The notes under the pieces were generated by a model. It saw nothing but the letters and a program-made list of their open reading frames with translations. It was not told the DNA's origin and searched no databases. The position numbers and the translations under genes are program-made. A DNA stretch of 32,650 nucleotides from an uncultured Acidimicrobium sp. (GTDB lineage Bacteria; Actinomycetota; Acidimicrobiia; Acidimicrobiales; Ilumatobacteraceae): the NCBI GenBank assembly GCA_903895515.1, contig CAITUB010000213.1, forward strand, positions 1-32,650, read 5' to 3'. This document shows, piece after piece, positions 13,892-21,895 of this stretch. Position 1 is the first letter of the stretch. Each line of letters starts with the position of its first letter.

Positions 13892-14974
13892 TTAGGCCAG
13901 GAGAGCGCGAACTCCAGCCACAAAGGCGTCAATTTCTGGTTCGGTCATGTCCCATGCGGTCATCCAGCGAACCTGGTCAGCAGCGATGTCCCAGTCGTAG
14001 AAGTGAGCCCATTCCTGGAGTTGCGCACGCGGACCTTTGGCGATGATGGGGAACATGCTGTTGGCCGCGGGTGCGGTATTCAGTTGCAACGATGCAATGT
14101 CCTTCGTTTTGTCGAACAACATTCGCGCTGCCTTATTAGCTTGACCACCGAGAGTGATGAACAGATCATCGCGCAACATCGCTTCGTATTGAGCTGCAAT
14201 GAATCTCATTTTCGAATGCAGTTGCGTTACCTGTTTGCGCACGTACACGGACCGACCGGCAAACGTTGGATTGAAGAACACAACAGCTTCGCCAAAAATT
14301 CCACCCGCTTTTGTACAACCGAACGTCATCGCATCAACGCCGGCATCACGAGTGAATGCACGCAACGCATCACGAGACCCACCGAGCGCTGCAGTGGCAT
14401 TGGCGATTCGTGCACCATCGAGATACACGTACATGCCCATGCTGTGCGCGGCTTCGCTCAACGAACGAATTTCTTCAACCGAATACACAGCTCCCAATTC
14501 CGTTACCTGTGTAATGGCAACAATTCCTGGTTGGGGAGCATGCTGATTACCAAACATTGACTTCACCGATTCCAAATCGCTCGGACGAAGTTTTGCATCT
14601 GTTGTTGGAACCGTGATGAGTTTTGTTCCGAGCGCGCGCTCAGGCGCTCCCGTTTCATCAACGTTGATGTGTGACTGTGCTGCGCACACAATTGCATCTG
14701 CTGGACGCAACATGCTGGCAAGGGCGAACACATTTGCACCAGTACCGCCGTAGGCAAACTGGGTGACAACGTCGTGATCGAACAATTCCTTGAACGCAAT
14801 TTCCGTGCGTGCAGTAATTGGATCAGCGCCATATGCGGGCACATGTCCAACATTGGCTACAGCAATTGCCTCGAGAACCAGTGGGTGAGCGCCTGCAACG
14901 TTGTCGCTAGCAAACGATGATTTCGGTGGCGCAGGAAGTTTTGTCACAGAACCAGTATGGGGTGCCATCCACAC
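13892..14974 (-). CDS. Low-specificity threonine aldolase family protein (PLP-dependent)
   Basis: This 360-residue fold-type I PLP enzyme belongs to the threonine aldolase/beta-eliminating lyase family, which cleaves L-threonine or allo-threonine to glycine and acetaldehyde. The PLP lysine is Lys222 in TFGCTKAGG. Asp186 in YLDGARIANA holds the pyridine nitrogen. His102 in AQSHINVDETGAPE stacks on the cofactor. The N-terminal FASDNVAGAHP matches the family opening FxSDNxAGxHP. Two close starts are possible (residues 1 and 3). It is divergent from the zinc-finger gene, whose start is about 31 bases away. Confidence 0.88.
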   Translation of the reverse strand: MWMAPHTGSVTKLPAPPKSSFASDNVAGAHPLVLEAIAVANVGHVPAYGADPITARTEIAFKELFDHDVVTQFAYGGTGANVFALASMLRPADAIVCAAQSHINVDETGAPERALGTKLITVPTTDAKLRPSDLESVKSMFGNQHAPQPGIVAITQVTELGAVYSVEEIRSLSEAAHSMGMYVYLDGARIANATAALGGSRDALRAFTRDAGVDAMTFGCTKAGGIFGEAVVFFNPTFAGRSVYVRKQVTQLHSKMRFIAAQYEAMLRDDLFITLGGQANKAARMLFDKTKDIASLQLNTAPAANSMFPIIAKGPRAQLQEWAHFYDWDIAADQVRWMTAWDMTEPEIDAFVAGVRALLA

Positions 14975-15005
14975 ATTGAAATCAGTCTTGGCTTATCTTT
15001 TCGTC

Positions 15006-15428
15006 ATGACTAAATCGCATGATCTGGCAGTCACAAGGCCGGGCGAGCTGGGGAGCACTCGCACCGAGCGTCCAGTCACTGATATCGCCAAATGCGTGTG
15101 GTGTCGAACCCCGTTACCGGTGCAAACGGGCTCTGGACGGCCTCGCAGATTCTGCACTCAAGCCTGCAAGCAATGGGACTGGGTGGCTCGTCAGAGGGCC
15201 TCTGAGCTGGCTTTAAGCGAAGATGAGTTGGTGGTTACGCGCAGCGAACTCGACGCATTGCGCGACCAGATTTTCATCTTGAAATGTGCAATCGATGACG
15301 TTGAACAAGATCTTGATCCATCCATCGATCCGACAACACGAGATTTCAAAGCAGCATTGACGTGGTTGTTAGATGCCGCAAAACCCCTGATCAACGAGTC
15401 AATTTCGGGTATTTCCCAGCCTGGTTGA
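15006..15428 (+). CDS. Small zinc-finger protein with coiled coil, hypothetical
   Basis: The 140-residue protein has a four-cysteine module, CVWC ... CTQAC (about 30-56), with the basic link GRPRRFC. Its form CxxC-x14-CxxxC followed by KQWDWVARQRA resembles small actinobacterial proteins with the pattern GRPRRYCSxACRQRAxRAR; their function is not known. Residues about 60-110 form a charged helix that could be a coiled coil (LALSEDELVVTRSELDALRD). I chose the ATG at 15006 because earlier in-frame starts would run into the divergent threonine aldolase gene. A role in nucleic acid binding is inferred from the basic zinc module only. Confidence 0.7.
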   Translation: MTKSHDLAVTRPGELGSTRTERPVTDIAKCVWCRTPLPVQTGSGRPRRFCTQACKQWDWVARQRASELALSEDELVVTRSELDALRDQIFILKCAIDDVEQDLDPSIDPTTRDFKAALTWLLDAAKPLINESISGISQPG

Positions 15429-15476
15429 TCCAGACCTTTAGCCCATAATCATAGTTATGTAAAGTCAGGACAGATC

Positions 15477-16727
15477 ATGAAACCATTGCCTACAAAGGGA
15501 ATCCCTGCCCCGCAGGTATTCGATGAACTGGAATCACTGCGCGCTGGCGATGTTGATTGGCGCAGCGGACGCGTATTTAGTTTGGCGTATTACGCAGGAC
15601 CACAAGCCATTGCTGTAGCCGAAGATGCGTACCGTCGGTTCAGCGGCGAAAATGCACTCAGCACCGATGCATTCCCAAGCCTGAAAATGATGCAATCTGA
15701 CGTGCTGTCGATGGTCGGCCCTTGGCTTGGTGCCGACAAGGACTCTGCTGGGTTCATGACATCTGGTGGCACCGAGAGCATCCTGATGGTCGTCAAGGCA
15801 GCCCGAGACCAGTTCGCCCAGACGGATGGCGTGACCAAGCCAAACATCGTTCTTCCCACATCTGCTCACGCCGCTTTTGAAAAGGCCTGTCACTATTTTG
15901 GAGTCGAATCTCGTCGTGCCGATGTTGGCGACGATTGGCGTGCAGACATCGCTGCAATGGATCGGCTGATTGATGACAACACCGTGATGTTGGTTGCCTC
16001 TGCCCCGCAATATCCCCAAGGCGTCATTGATGATGTCACCGGTATAGCCAAACTCGCCCAACAACACGGAATCAATTGCCATGTTGATGCATGCATGGGC
16101 GGAGTCACACTCGCCTACCTTGAAAAACTTGGCCAACCCATTCCGGCATGGAATTTGCGCGTGCCTGGCGTGACCTCCATTTCAGTTGATCTCCACAAAT
16201 ACGGATATACGTCCAAAGGCGCATCAGTCGTCATGTATCGCAGTAGATCGTTGCGTGCTCATCAAGGTTTCTTCACCGACAACTGGCTTGGCGGAATGTA
16301 CGCATCGTCTGGAATGCTGGGCACGAAATCTGGTGGTTCCATTGCCAGCGCTTGGGCTGTGCTTCGACACCTCGGCGAAGATGGCTACACCGCGCTAACA
16401 CAACAAACCCGCAACGCAACAGTGCAACTTGCCGATCACATCGTTGCTCATCCGCAATTGGTGTTGCGCGCGTACCCCGAATCCACACTTATCTGTTTCG
16501 GTGCAGCAGATCCAACTTTACTCAACGTATTTGCAGTAGCAGATGAGCTGCGTATTCGTGGTTGGTATGTGGACAGGCAAACCCCGCCCGATTCACTGCA
16601 CTGCACGGTAAACGCAATTCATCATGACAAAATTTATGCTTTTGTTACCGACTTAGATGCCAGCATCAACACCGTGCTCAGCACTCGCCTATCTGGAGAC
16701 GTAGGCAGTTACGGCAACCTAGAGTGA
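15477..16727 (+). CDS. Sphingosine-1-phosphate-lyase-like PLP enzyme (group II decarboxylase fold)
   Basis: The 416-residue protein belongs to the PLP-dependent group that includes sphingosine-1-phosphate lyase and group II amino acid decarboxylases. The PLP lysine is Lys241 in VDLHKYGYTSKG, the exact form found in S1P lyases. Asp204 in HVDACMGG and His131 in SAHAAFEKA are the other cofactor contacts. The opening FSLAYYAG and the box FMTSGGTESI also fit. No membrane anchor is present, as in bacterial S1P lyases. AGGA lies about 8 bases before the ATG. The substrate could be a phosphorylated long-chain base or another C-C cleavage or decarboxylation substrate. Confidence 0.85.
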   Translation: MKPLPTKGIPAPQVFDELESLRAGDVDWRSGRVFSLAYYAGPQAIAVAEDAYRRFSGENALSTDAFPSLKMMQSDVLSMVGPWLGADKDSAGFMTSGGTESILMVVKAARDQFAQTDGVTKPNIVLPTSAHAAFEKACHYFGVESRRADVGDDWRADIAAMDRLIDDNTVMLVASAPQYPQGVIDDVTGIAKLAQQHGINCHVDACMGGVTLAYLEKLGQPIPAWNLRVPGVTSISVDLHKYGYTSKGASVVMYRSRSLRAHQGFFTDNWLGGMYASSGMLGTKSGGSIASAWAVLRHLGEDGYTALTQQTRNATVQLADHIVAHPQLVLRAYPESTLICFGAADPTLLNVFAVADELRIRGWYVDRQTPPDSLHCTVNAIHHDKIYAFVTDLDASINTVLSTRLSGDVGSYGNLE

Positions 16728-16731
16728 TGCC

Positions 16732-17145
16732 ATGACCGACCAACAACCGAATAACCAAAGTGCCGGTGCTTTTGGTCAACAGCAAGTCAACGAATTGTTC
16801 TCGTTACTTTCTGATTTCAATCCTGTTACCTCTGGAGCTAAAGCTGTCGATCAGGCGAAGCGCACCGTTGAATCGCTGATTGCCGCGATGGAGTTGTTCG
16901 TGCAGTCAATGGACAACATGAACCAAGTTGCATCGCGCGTTAATCGCTTACTCGATGACATTGAGGGTCCGATGCGACAGGTCATGCCTCACGTCAATGG
17001 CGCTTTGGGCGCAGTAAACAAATTGGCTGACATGTCAGGTGCATTGACAGAACTCAGCAAACGATTAGGACCGCTCATGGCGTTCATGCCACAGGGTTCA
17101 AAACCCAAAGAACCAACTACCCCACCTACGCCTGACGCGCACTAA
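16732..17145 (+). CDS. Helical hypothetical protein
   Basis: I do not recognise this 137-residue protein. After a Gln/Asn-rich start it is almost entirely amphipathic helix from about 20 to 115 (AKRTVESLIAAMELFVQSMD, then VNRLLDDIEGPMRQVMP), ending in a Pro/Thr-rich tail. The shape recalls phasin-like or other granule- or membrane-surface helical proteins, but no family motif supports that. It begins 4 bases after the S1P-lyase-like gene and is probably co-transcribed with it. It is convergent with the second MerR gene. Confidence 0.65.
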   Translation: MTDQQPNNQSAGAFGQQQVNELFSLLSDFNPVTSGAKAVDQAKRTVESLIAAMELFVQSMDNMNQVASRVNRLLDDIEGPMRQVMPHVNGALGAVNKLADMSGALTELSKRLGPLMAFMPQGSKPKEPTTPPTPDAH

Positions 17146-17154
17146 CGCTTGCGA

Positions 17155-17616
17155 CTAGAGCGCGATGTCAAGTGCTGCGACCACGCGTTGAACAGGCGCA
17201 CTTGCCTTTTCCATACGCACGATTTGTGAATCAACTTGATCTTTCACTCCAGACAGCGGCAACACATTCAACACACCTTGCCCGTTGCGCATGACGTCTA
17301 CGAGCTGATCACCCTGACACAACACAACCGATTGACCGCTGATCACGATATGTGCCGCAGTGATTTCGGTATCGACGTGACTGCGAAGGTAATTAAACAC
17401 TTCGCGAACTGATTCAAGTTTGATTCCGGCATCCAGCAAGCTTTTGATCACACGAAGTTCGAGTAAGTCGCGGTAGCTGTACACACGGCGCGAACCGCTT
17501 CCCGTCGCGTCGCAACCAGATGGACGAACCAAATTGGTACGCGCCCAATAATCCAATTGGCGATACGAGATACCGACTACTTCAGCTGCTTGAGTGCCGC
17601 TAAATCCCTGATGCAT
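17155..17616 (-). CDS. MerR-family regulator (Rv1830-like)
   Basis: The 153-residue protein has an N-terminal MerR winged helix (FSGTQAAEVVGISYRQLDYW, then RRVYSYRDLLELRVIKSLLD). The C-terminal part (about 85-150) has no metal-binding cysteine cluster and looks like a small effector or dimer domain. It stands downstream of the DUF151 nuclease gene, just as Rv1830 follows Rv1829 in Mycobacterium tuberculosis, which supports orthology. The target is unknown. No convincing ribosome binding site is visible before the ATG. Confidence 0.88.
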   Translation of the reverse strand: MHQGFSGTQAAEVVGISYRQLDYWARTNLVRPSGCDATGSGSRRVYSYRDLLELRVIKSLLDAGIKLESVREVFNYLRSHVDTEITAAHIVISGQSVVLCQGDQLVDVMRNGQGVLNVLPLSGVKDQVDSQIVRMEKASAPVQRVVAALDIAL

Positions 17617-17648
17617 GAGGTCAGGCTACGGGCGCTTTGGGGGTTTGA

Positions 17649-18146
17649 CTAACCCTGAAAATCCTCTGGATTGATTGAGTTGATGAACTCGCGGAAATCA
17701 TCGAGAATCTCTTCCTCATCCGACTCATCGGCCGTAACAGCCGACTTCCCGACCTTGTCCATCAAATCAGATTCAACAAATACGGGTACCTCAGCACGGA
17801 CAGCTAGCGCGATGGCATCAGACGGACGAGCCGAGATGACCTTCTCAACACCGTCAACAGCGATATGAATATTGGCGAAATAGGTGTGCTCTTGCACGTC
17901 GGTAACCACGACCATCACCACTTCCCCACCCATTTCTGCGATGGTATTCAACATCAAATCGTGCGTCAGTGGCCTATCTGGCACTACACCGCTCAGGGCA
18001 ACAGAAATAGATGAGGCTTCGGCTTCACCGATGTAAATGGGAATGACTCGGCGGGCTTCGTCAATTTCGCGAATCAGCATGACCGGGATGTTGGATGGAA
18101 CCTCGACGCGAATGCCCTCGAGTTCTGCTGCAAGTCTTTTCGTCAT
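17649..18146 (-). CDS. DUF151 bifunctional nuclease-domain protein
   Basis: The 165-residue protein contains the DUF151/BFN domain, linked in plants to DNase and RNase activity and conserved in bacteria without a settled role. The family core is VIPIYIGEAEASSISVAL (about 34-52) followed by RPLTHDLM and ISARPSDAIALAVRAEVPVF. The C-terminus carries an acidic tail (ESDEEEILDDF). The ATG follows AAGGTG by 8 bases. It sits between the two MerR genes, the same arrangement as Rv1829. Confidence 0.92.
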   Translation of the reverse strand: MTKRLAAELEGIRVEVPSNIPVMLIREIDEARRVIPIYIGEAEASSISVALSGVVPDRPLTHDLMLNTIAEMGGEVVMVVVTDVQEHTYFANIHIAVDGVEKVISARPSDAIALAVRAEVPVFVESDLMDKVGKSAVTADESDEEEILDDFREFINSINPEDFQG

Positions 18147-18171
18147 GACGCAATCACCTTATTGCCTGTAA

Positions 18172-18945
18172 CTAGCGATTACCACGGAACGACCGAGCGG
18201 CCACTTCAACCAGAGTCGAACGAAGTTGTTCACCAAGTTCGATCAAGTCATCCAGCATGTCTTCTGCCTGCGCCTTAGACGAAGGATTCTTCTGCATGAA
18301 ATACGGTTTGATTCTTCCTTCGTACAGTGAAACTTCAGATTCTGCAGATTGCTTCCAGCGCTTCAAGTTGCGAACGTCGATACCAAGTTCGGAAAACTTG
18401 CTGATGATTTCCAAAATCTCGCGGTCGAGTGGCGAATACATTTCCAGCTCGCCAACTTTGCGCGGCGACACTAGGCCAGCAGTGATGATCTCTTTGAGCA
18501 ACTTCTCGTCCATGTCAATTGCATTCAGCAACTCGCCACGATCGATTGACAATGTGTCATCTCGAGTTGCGCGCGACTTATGTGGAGCCAATGGCGCTGA
18601 AGATAATTTCTTCGCTGCAGCGGGATGAGTTCCTTGATGAACTATTCCACGAACGCCAGTTGGATCGGTGTCATCGTACGGACGCACCATGCCATCGCTC
18701 GTGTCACTATCGAGACGTGTGCGTATGACTTTCAACGGCAAGTAATTTTCGCGTTGCTCGCGCAGGATGAATCGCAGTCGATCAACTTCTGAGTTACTGA
18801 ACTTGCGATAACCCGATGGCGTACGCTCTGGCTCAATGAGACCCTGGCTTTCAAGAAACCGAATCTTTGAAATCGTTACGTCAGGAAACTCATCAAGGAG
18901 TAACCCAAGAACTTCACCGATGGATTTGTAGTTCTTCTCATCCAT
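18172..18945 (-). CDS. ftsR: FtsR-like MerR-family regulator (Rv1828-like)
   Basis: The 257-residue protein has an N-terminal MerR domain (IGEVLGLLLDEFPDVTISKI, FLESQGLI, PSGYRKFSNSEVDRL). This is followed by a linker and a second winged-helix-like region (about 130-190, MYSPLDREILEIISKFSELG). That two-part layout matches actinobacterial FtsR/Rv1828, which activates ftsZ in corynebacteria. I chose the ATG at 18945, which overlaps the end of the FHA gene by 8 bases, rather than an upstream start buried in the FHA gene. The symbol rests on architecture and gene order. Confidence 0.85.
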   Translation of the reverse strand: MDEKNYKSIGEVLGLLLDEFPDVTISKIRFLESQGLIEPERTPSGYRKFSNSEVDRLRFILREQRENYLPLKVIRTRLDSDTSDGMVRPYDDTDPTGVRGIVHQGTHPAAAKKLSSAPLAPHKSRATRDDTLSIDRGELLNAIDMDEKLLKEIITAGLVSPRKVGELEMYSPLDREILEIISKFSELGIDVRNLKRWKQSAESEVSLYEGRIKPYFMQKNPSSKAQAEDMLDDLIELGEQLRSTLVEVAARSFRGNR

Positions 18946-19411
18946 TGAAGAACACCATGCGATATTTGCCAACTTGCAATTCGTCACCTTGCTCTAATGC
19001 AAAGTCATCAATGCGCATCTGATTGACATACGTGCCATTGAGCGACCCCAAATCGCGGACCACATAGCGTCCATTTTCATGCACCACCTCGGCATGGCGA
19101 CGCGACACCGTCACATCATCAAGACAAATCGAGCTATCCGGATGACGACCAATAGTTGTTAGGCCTTCAACGACATAACGATTGCCGCTCTGTGCACCTG
19201 AACGAATGACGAGCAGACCTTTACCTGAATGCAACTCTGCACTTGACAGTGAGACATTGTCCGCATCACCAGGTGCATCTTGCAGTGGATCAACTTTTGC
19301 TAGAACGATGGTTCGTTCATCTGGTAAATCGAGCACCGAACCGCACGCTGAACAGAATCCCGATTGTGGCGGGTTGCGATGACCGCAACTATTACAAAAC
19401 ACGTACGACAT
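18938..19411 (-). CDS. Zinc-ribbon FHA-domain protein (GarA-like position)
   Basis: The 157-residue protein combines an N-terminal zinc ribbon (CNSCGHRN ... FCSACGSVL) with a C-terminal FHA phosphothreonine-binding domain. The FHA signature is TTIGRHPDSSICLDD, VSRRHAEV and LGSLNGTYVN. Between them lies LPDERTIVL, whose threonine occupies a place similar to the phosphorylated ETTSVF motif of GarA/OdhI, regulators of 2-oxoglutarate metabolism. I set the start at 19411, 4 bases after the pgsA stop, because a longer frame overlaps pgsA. Gene order (FHA, then FtsR, then BFN) matches GarA's locus. The zinc ribbon is an addition relative to GarA. Confidence 0.85.
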   Translation of the reverse strand: MSYVFCNSCGHRNPPQSGFCSACGSVLDLPDERTIVLAKVDPLQDAPGDADNVSLSSAELHSGKGLLVIRSGAQSGNRYVVEGLTTIGRHPDSSICLDDVTVSRRHAEVVHENGRYVVRDLGSLNGTYVNQMRIDDFALEQGDELQVGKYRMVFFNG

Positions 19412-19415
19412 ACCC

Positions 19416-19994
19416 CTACCGTAGCCTTTTGGCGGCTCTCCCCTTCCGAAGATTGGTCCGCACAAGCGGCACGTACGTCACCGCGGTGTAATACGACAGA
19501 GCCAAACCCGGAATAGCGCATAGCCAGCCCACTACCCGACCAAAATCGGCCGTGATGTGCGAACTTCCTGCGAGCAACAAAAACGGAACCGCCATCATCA
19601 ACAAAAACGTATACCACTTGCCGTTGTTGCTAACCGGAAAGCGCTCCATTCCCAACAACGTGGCACCCACCATCATCGCGCCAACGACTACTTCGCGAAC
19701 CAAGATGGCGATACAGAACCATCGTGGCACCGCGCCGTCGATCAACACGCTGATCGCGCTCACCACAAACAACAACCGATCTACCGTTGGATCGAAAACT
19801 GCACCAAATGGTGAAACCTGATTGAACTTCCTCGCAAACCAACCGTCAACCCAGTCGGTCATTCCCAGCACGCCAAGCAACAGAGCCGCACCAGCACGTT
19901 CGTCCTTGGCAAAGAGCATGTACAGAAACACAGGAAGCACACACAAACGCGCCAAAGTGATGAAGTTGGGGACGCTTAACATCCCTGACCACAT
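19416..19994 (-). CDS. pgsA: CDP-alcohol phosphatidyltransferase, PgsA-type
   Basis: The 192-residue membrane protein carries the CDP-alcohol phosphotransferase motif DWVDGWFARKF ... GAVFDPTVD (D-x2-DG-x2-AR-x8-G-x3-D-x3-D). It transfers a phosphatidyl group from CDP-diacylglycerol, most likely to glycerol-3-phosphate on the way to phosphatidylglycerol, or to inositol phosphate or related acceptors. About six hydrophobic segments are visible, with a basic end (RKGRAAKRLR). The ATG at 19994 follows AGGAG closely; MLSVPNFITLAR at 19982 is an alternative. It heads a five-gene minus-strand operon. The symbol is by family; the acceptor is not proven. Confidence 0.85.
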   Translation of the reverse strand: MWSGMLSVPNFITLARLCVLPVFLYMLFAKDERAGAALLLGVLGMTDWVDGWFARKFNQVSPFGAVFDPTVDRLLFVVSAISVLIDGAVPRWFCIAILVREVVVGAMMVGATLLGMERFPVSNNGKWYTFLLMMAVPFLLLAGSSHITADFGRVVGWLCAIPGLALSYYTAVTYVPLVRTNLRKGRAAKRLR

Positions 19995-20053
19995 TGACTC
20001 CTGGTTGTCATCCACACAGCGACAATACAAGGAATCGTTGTACTGTTAAAGCG

Positions 20054-20449
20054 ATGGCTTCAATATTTACTCGCATCATTGCAGGCGAATTGCCCGGCAC
20101 ATTCGTGTACACCGACGATGTGTGCGTTGCTTTTATGACCATTAACCCCATTTCGCGTGGACACCTCCTTGTTGTTCCACGTGTTGAAATAGATCAATGG
20201 ACAGATTTGCCAGATGACATCTCTCAACATTGCTTTGCCGTTGCCAAGCAAATTGCCAAGGCACAGAAGCAGGTTCTTCACTGTGATCGTGTTGCGTTGA
20301 TCATCGCTGGATTCGAAGTGCCACACTGCCACCTGCATGTCATTCCTGCCACGACAATTGCCGATGTGTCATTTGATAACGCAGCCGCAAGTGTTGACTT
20401 CAGCGATCTTGCTGCAGTCGCTGCAAGCATTACTGCGGCACTCGTCTAG
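20054..20449 (+). CDS. HIT-family nucleotide hydrolase
   Basis: The 131-residue protein has the histidine triad HCHLHVIP (His91, His93, His95), the catalytic signature of HIT hydrolases that cleave nucleoside phosphoramidates or dinucleotides. The N-terminal FTRIIAGELPG and the central NPISRGHLLVVPR fit the HINT/Fhit-like group common in actinobacteria. The ATG at 20054 is preferred over an upstream start that lacks family similarity. It is divergent from pgsA (59 bases between starts). Its TAG stop lies in a CTAG shared with the stop of the SRAP gene. Confidence 0.92.
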   Translation: MASIFTRIIAGELPGTFVYTDDVCVAFMTINPISRGHLLVVPRVEIDQWTDLPDDISQHCFAVAKQIAKAQKQVLHCDRVALIIAGFEVPHCHLHVIPATTIADVSFDNAAASVDFSDLAAVAASITAALV

Positions 20450-21165
20450 AACAAGGTTTCGGGCGTCTCCTCTGGCAGCGTGATCGCATCGAGCAGATGC
20501 GAGCCATGATTTCGCGCATTGTTCACATCTGTTGATACAGGAACGTAGTCAACTGCAGCATCTGGAATTCCGTTTGCTAGATGCAATGGCGCAACGACAT
20601 CGTCTGACAGCCACTGCGAAATTCCATCCTTTGTCAGCAATACAGGCATCCTGTTATGAACCTGAGATACCCGTTCGTTGGCCTCGGTAGTTAAGGCCAC
20701 GCAGGTATTGAGTTCGTTGCCCTCACTGTCACGCCACGTTGACCACAGTGATGCAACAGCAAAATGGGATTCGTGGTCGTAACCGGAACCAACTCCCGGG
20801 AAAAAGGCGAACGGTTGCTTCATTGGCTTACCAGCAACCTTCATCGGCTTCCATTCGTAATAGGCATTCATTGGCATCACACAACGATGTCTGCTGATGA
20901 GATTCCGAAAGGATGGTTTCTCCGCAACAGATTCTGATCTTGCATTAATCAAACTTGCGGCCCGCGAAACATCCTTCGCCCACACGGGTACTAGCCCCCA
21001 CGACATCACGTCAAGCCGTACCACTCCGTCAATAGCGCGTAACACGAATACATCACTGGTCGGCGAAATGTTGAAATTGAGCGCAAGATGTCTTTCGCTA
21101 TCTACAGCTGAGAAAGCATGTGCTATTTCCTGCGCACCAGTTTTGCGCACGTATCTTCCACACAT
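20446..21165 (-). CDS. SRAP-domain protein (YedK/HMCES family)
   Basis: The 239-residue protein is a SRAP-family enzyme that forms a covalent link with abasic sites in single-stranded DNA to protect them. The catalytic residues are all present: Cys2 directly after the start methionine, Asn32 in NISP, Glu104 in YYEWKP, and His170 in HNRMPVLL. The box SLINARSES, a DNA-contact region, is at about 71-79. Cys2 at the N-terminus confirms the start. It begins 6 bases after the DUF554 stop and may be co-transcribed with it. Confidence 0.94.
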   Translation of the reverse strand: MCGRYVRKTGAQEIAHAFSAVDSERHLALNFNISPTSDVFVLRAIDGVVRLDVMSWGLVPVWAKDVSRAASLINARSESVAEKPSFRNLISRHRCVMPMNAYYEWKPMKVAGKPMKQPFAFFPGVGSGYDHESHFAVASLWSTWRDSEGNELNTCVALTTEANERVSQVHNRMPVLLTKDGISQWLSDDVVAPLHLANGIPDAAVDYVPVSTDVNNARNHGSHLLDAITLPEETPETLF

Positions 21166-21171
21166 GTTTGA

Positions 21172-21882
21172 CTATCTCAACAATCCTGTACTGTCTGCGA
21201 AAAGTTTCACCAAAATTGGGGTGATGATCAGGCCAGGAAGCAGTGATCCCAGACGAATCTTCTTAATCTCAAGCAGGTTGAGACCAATAGCCATAACTGC
21301 CAAACCACCAGTGGCAAATAACTCAATTCGCATTCGATCATTCAGCAATGAATCCAAACGAGTGCCAAACAGTGTCAACGTTCCTTGCACGATAAATACG
21401 CTGACAGCACTAAAGAGCACGCCAACACCATGGATTGCTCCGAAAATGACGCTCATGAAACCATCAAGGGTTCCCTTAATGATGTACAGCTGTGGTGTAG
21501 CACCTGATGCATCTTGAATTGCTCCAAGAATCGTTAACGGACCGATGCAGAACAATAATGATGCAGTCACGAAACCGGAAATGAACGGACCAGGATCTTG
21601 GCGCTTTGCAAAGCGCTGGCGAATTATTTCGCCAATGCCCTCGAGCCGATCTTCGATACGCAGAACCTCACCGATGACAGCGCCGAACACCATTCCGAGA
21701 AGTGGAAACACCATGTTGTGAGTTTTGAGCAAGTCGCTCAGTCCTAAACCAATCGTGAGCATTCCAATAACTTGAACAACAATGGTGCGTACTCGTTCGG
21801 GAATTTTGTCGCCCATTGCAATACCAACCGTGCCACCAACAACCACTGTGGCAGTATTAATCAATGTTCCGAGCCCAATCAC
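21172..21882 (-). CDS. DUF554 family membrane protein
   Basis: The 236-residue protein matches the DUF554 (YdfK/YqgA-type) membrane family of unknown function. It is nearly all hydrophobic segments with glycine-rich turns; typical stretches are TLINTATVVVGGTVG, FVTASLLFCIGPLTILGAIQ and LDGFMSVIFGAI. The start is GTG with GGAGG only one base upstream, which is tighter than usual. It is divergent from the EamA transporter gene, with only 13 bases between the two start codons. Confidence 0.9.
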   Translation of the reverse strand: MIGLGTLINTATVVVGGTVGIAMGDKIPERVRTIVVQVIGMLTIGLGLSDLLKTHNMVFPLLGMVFGAVIGEVLRIEDRLEGIGEIIRQRFAKRQDPGPFISGFVTASLLFCIGPLTILGAIQDASGATPQLYIIKGTLDGFMSVIFGAIHGVGVLFSAVSVFIVQGTLTLFGTRLDSLLNDRMRIELFATGGLAVMAIGLNLLEIKKIRLGSLLPGLIITPILVKLFADSTGLLR

Positions 21883-21895
21883 ACCTCCACGCTAT

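Noticed and set aside
14901-15005. Longer start for the zinc-finger gene
   Set aside because: It would overlap the divergent threonine aldolase start; the ATG at 15006 is the better choice.
20897-21517. A 206-codon plus-strand frame across the SRAP and DUF554 genes
   Set aside because: It crosses two well-supported minus-strand genes and has no recognisable motif.
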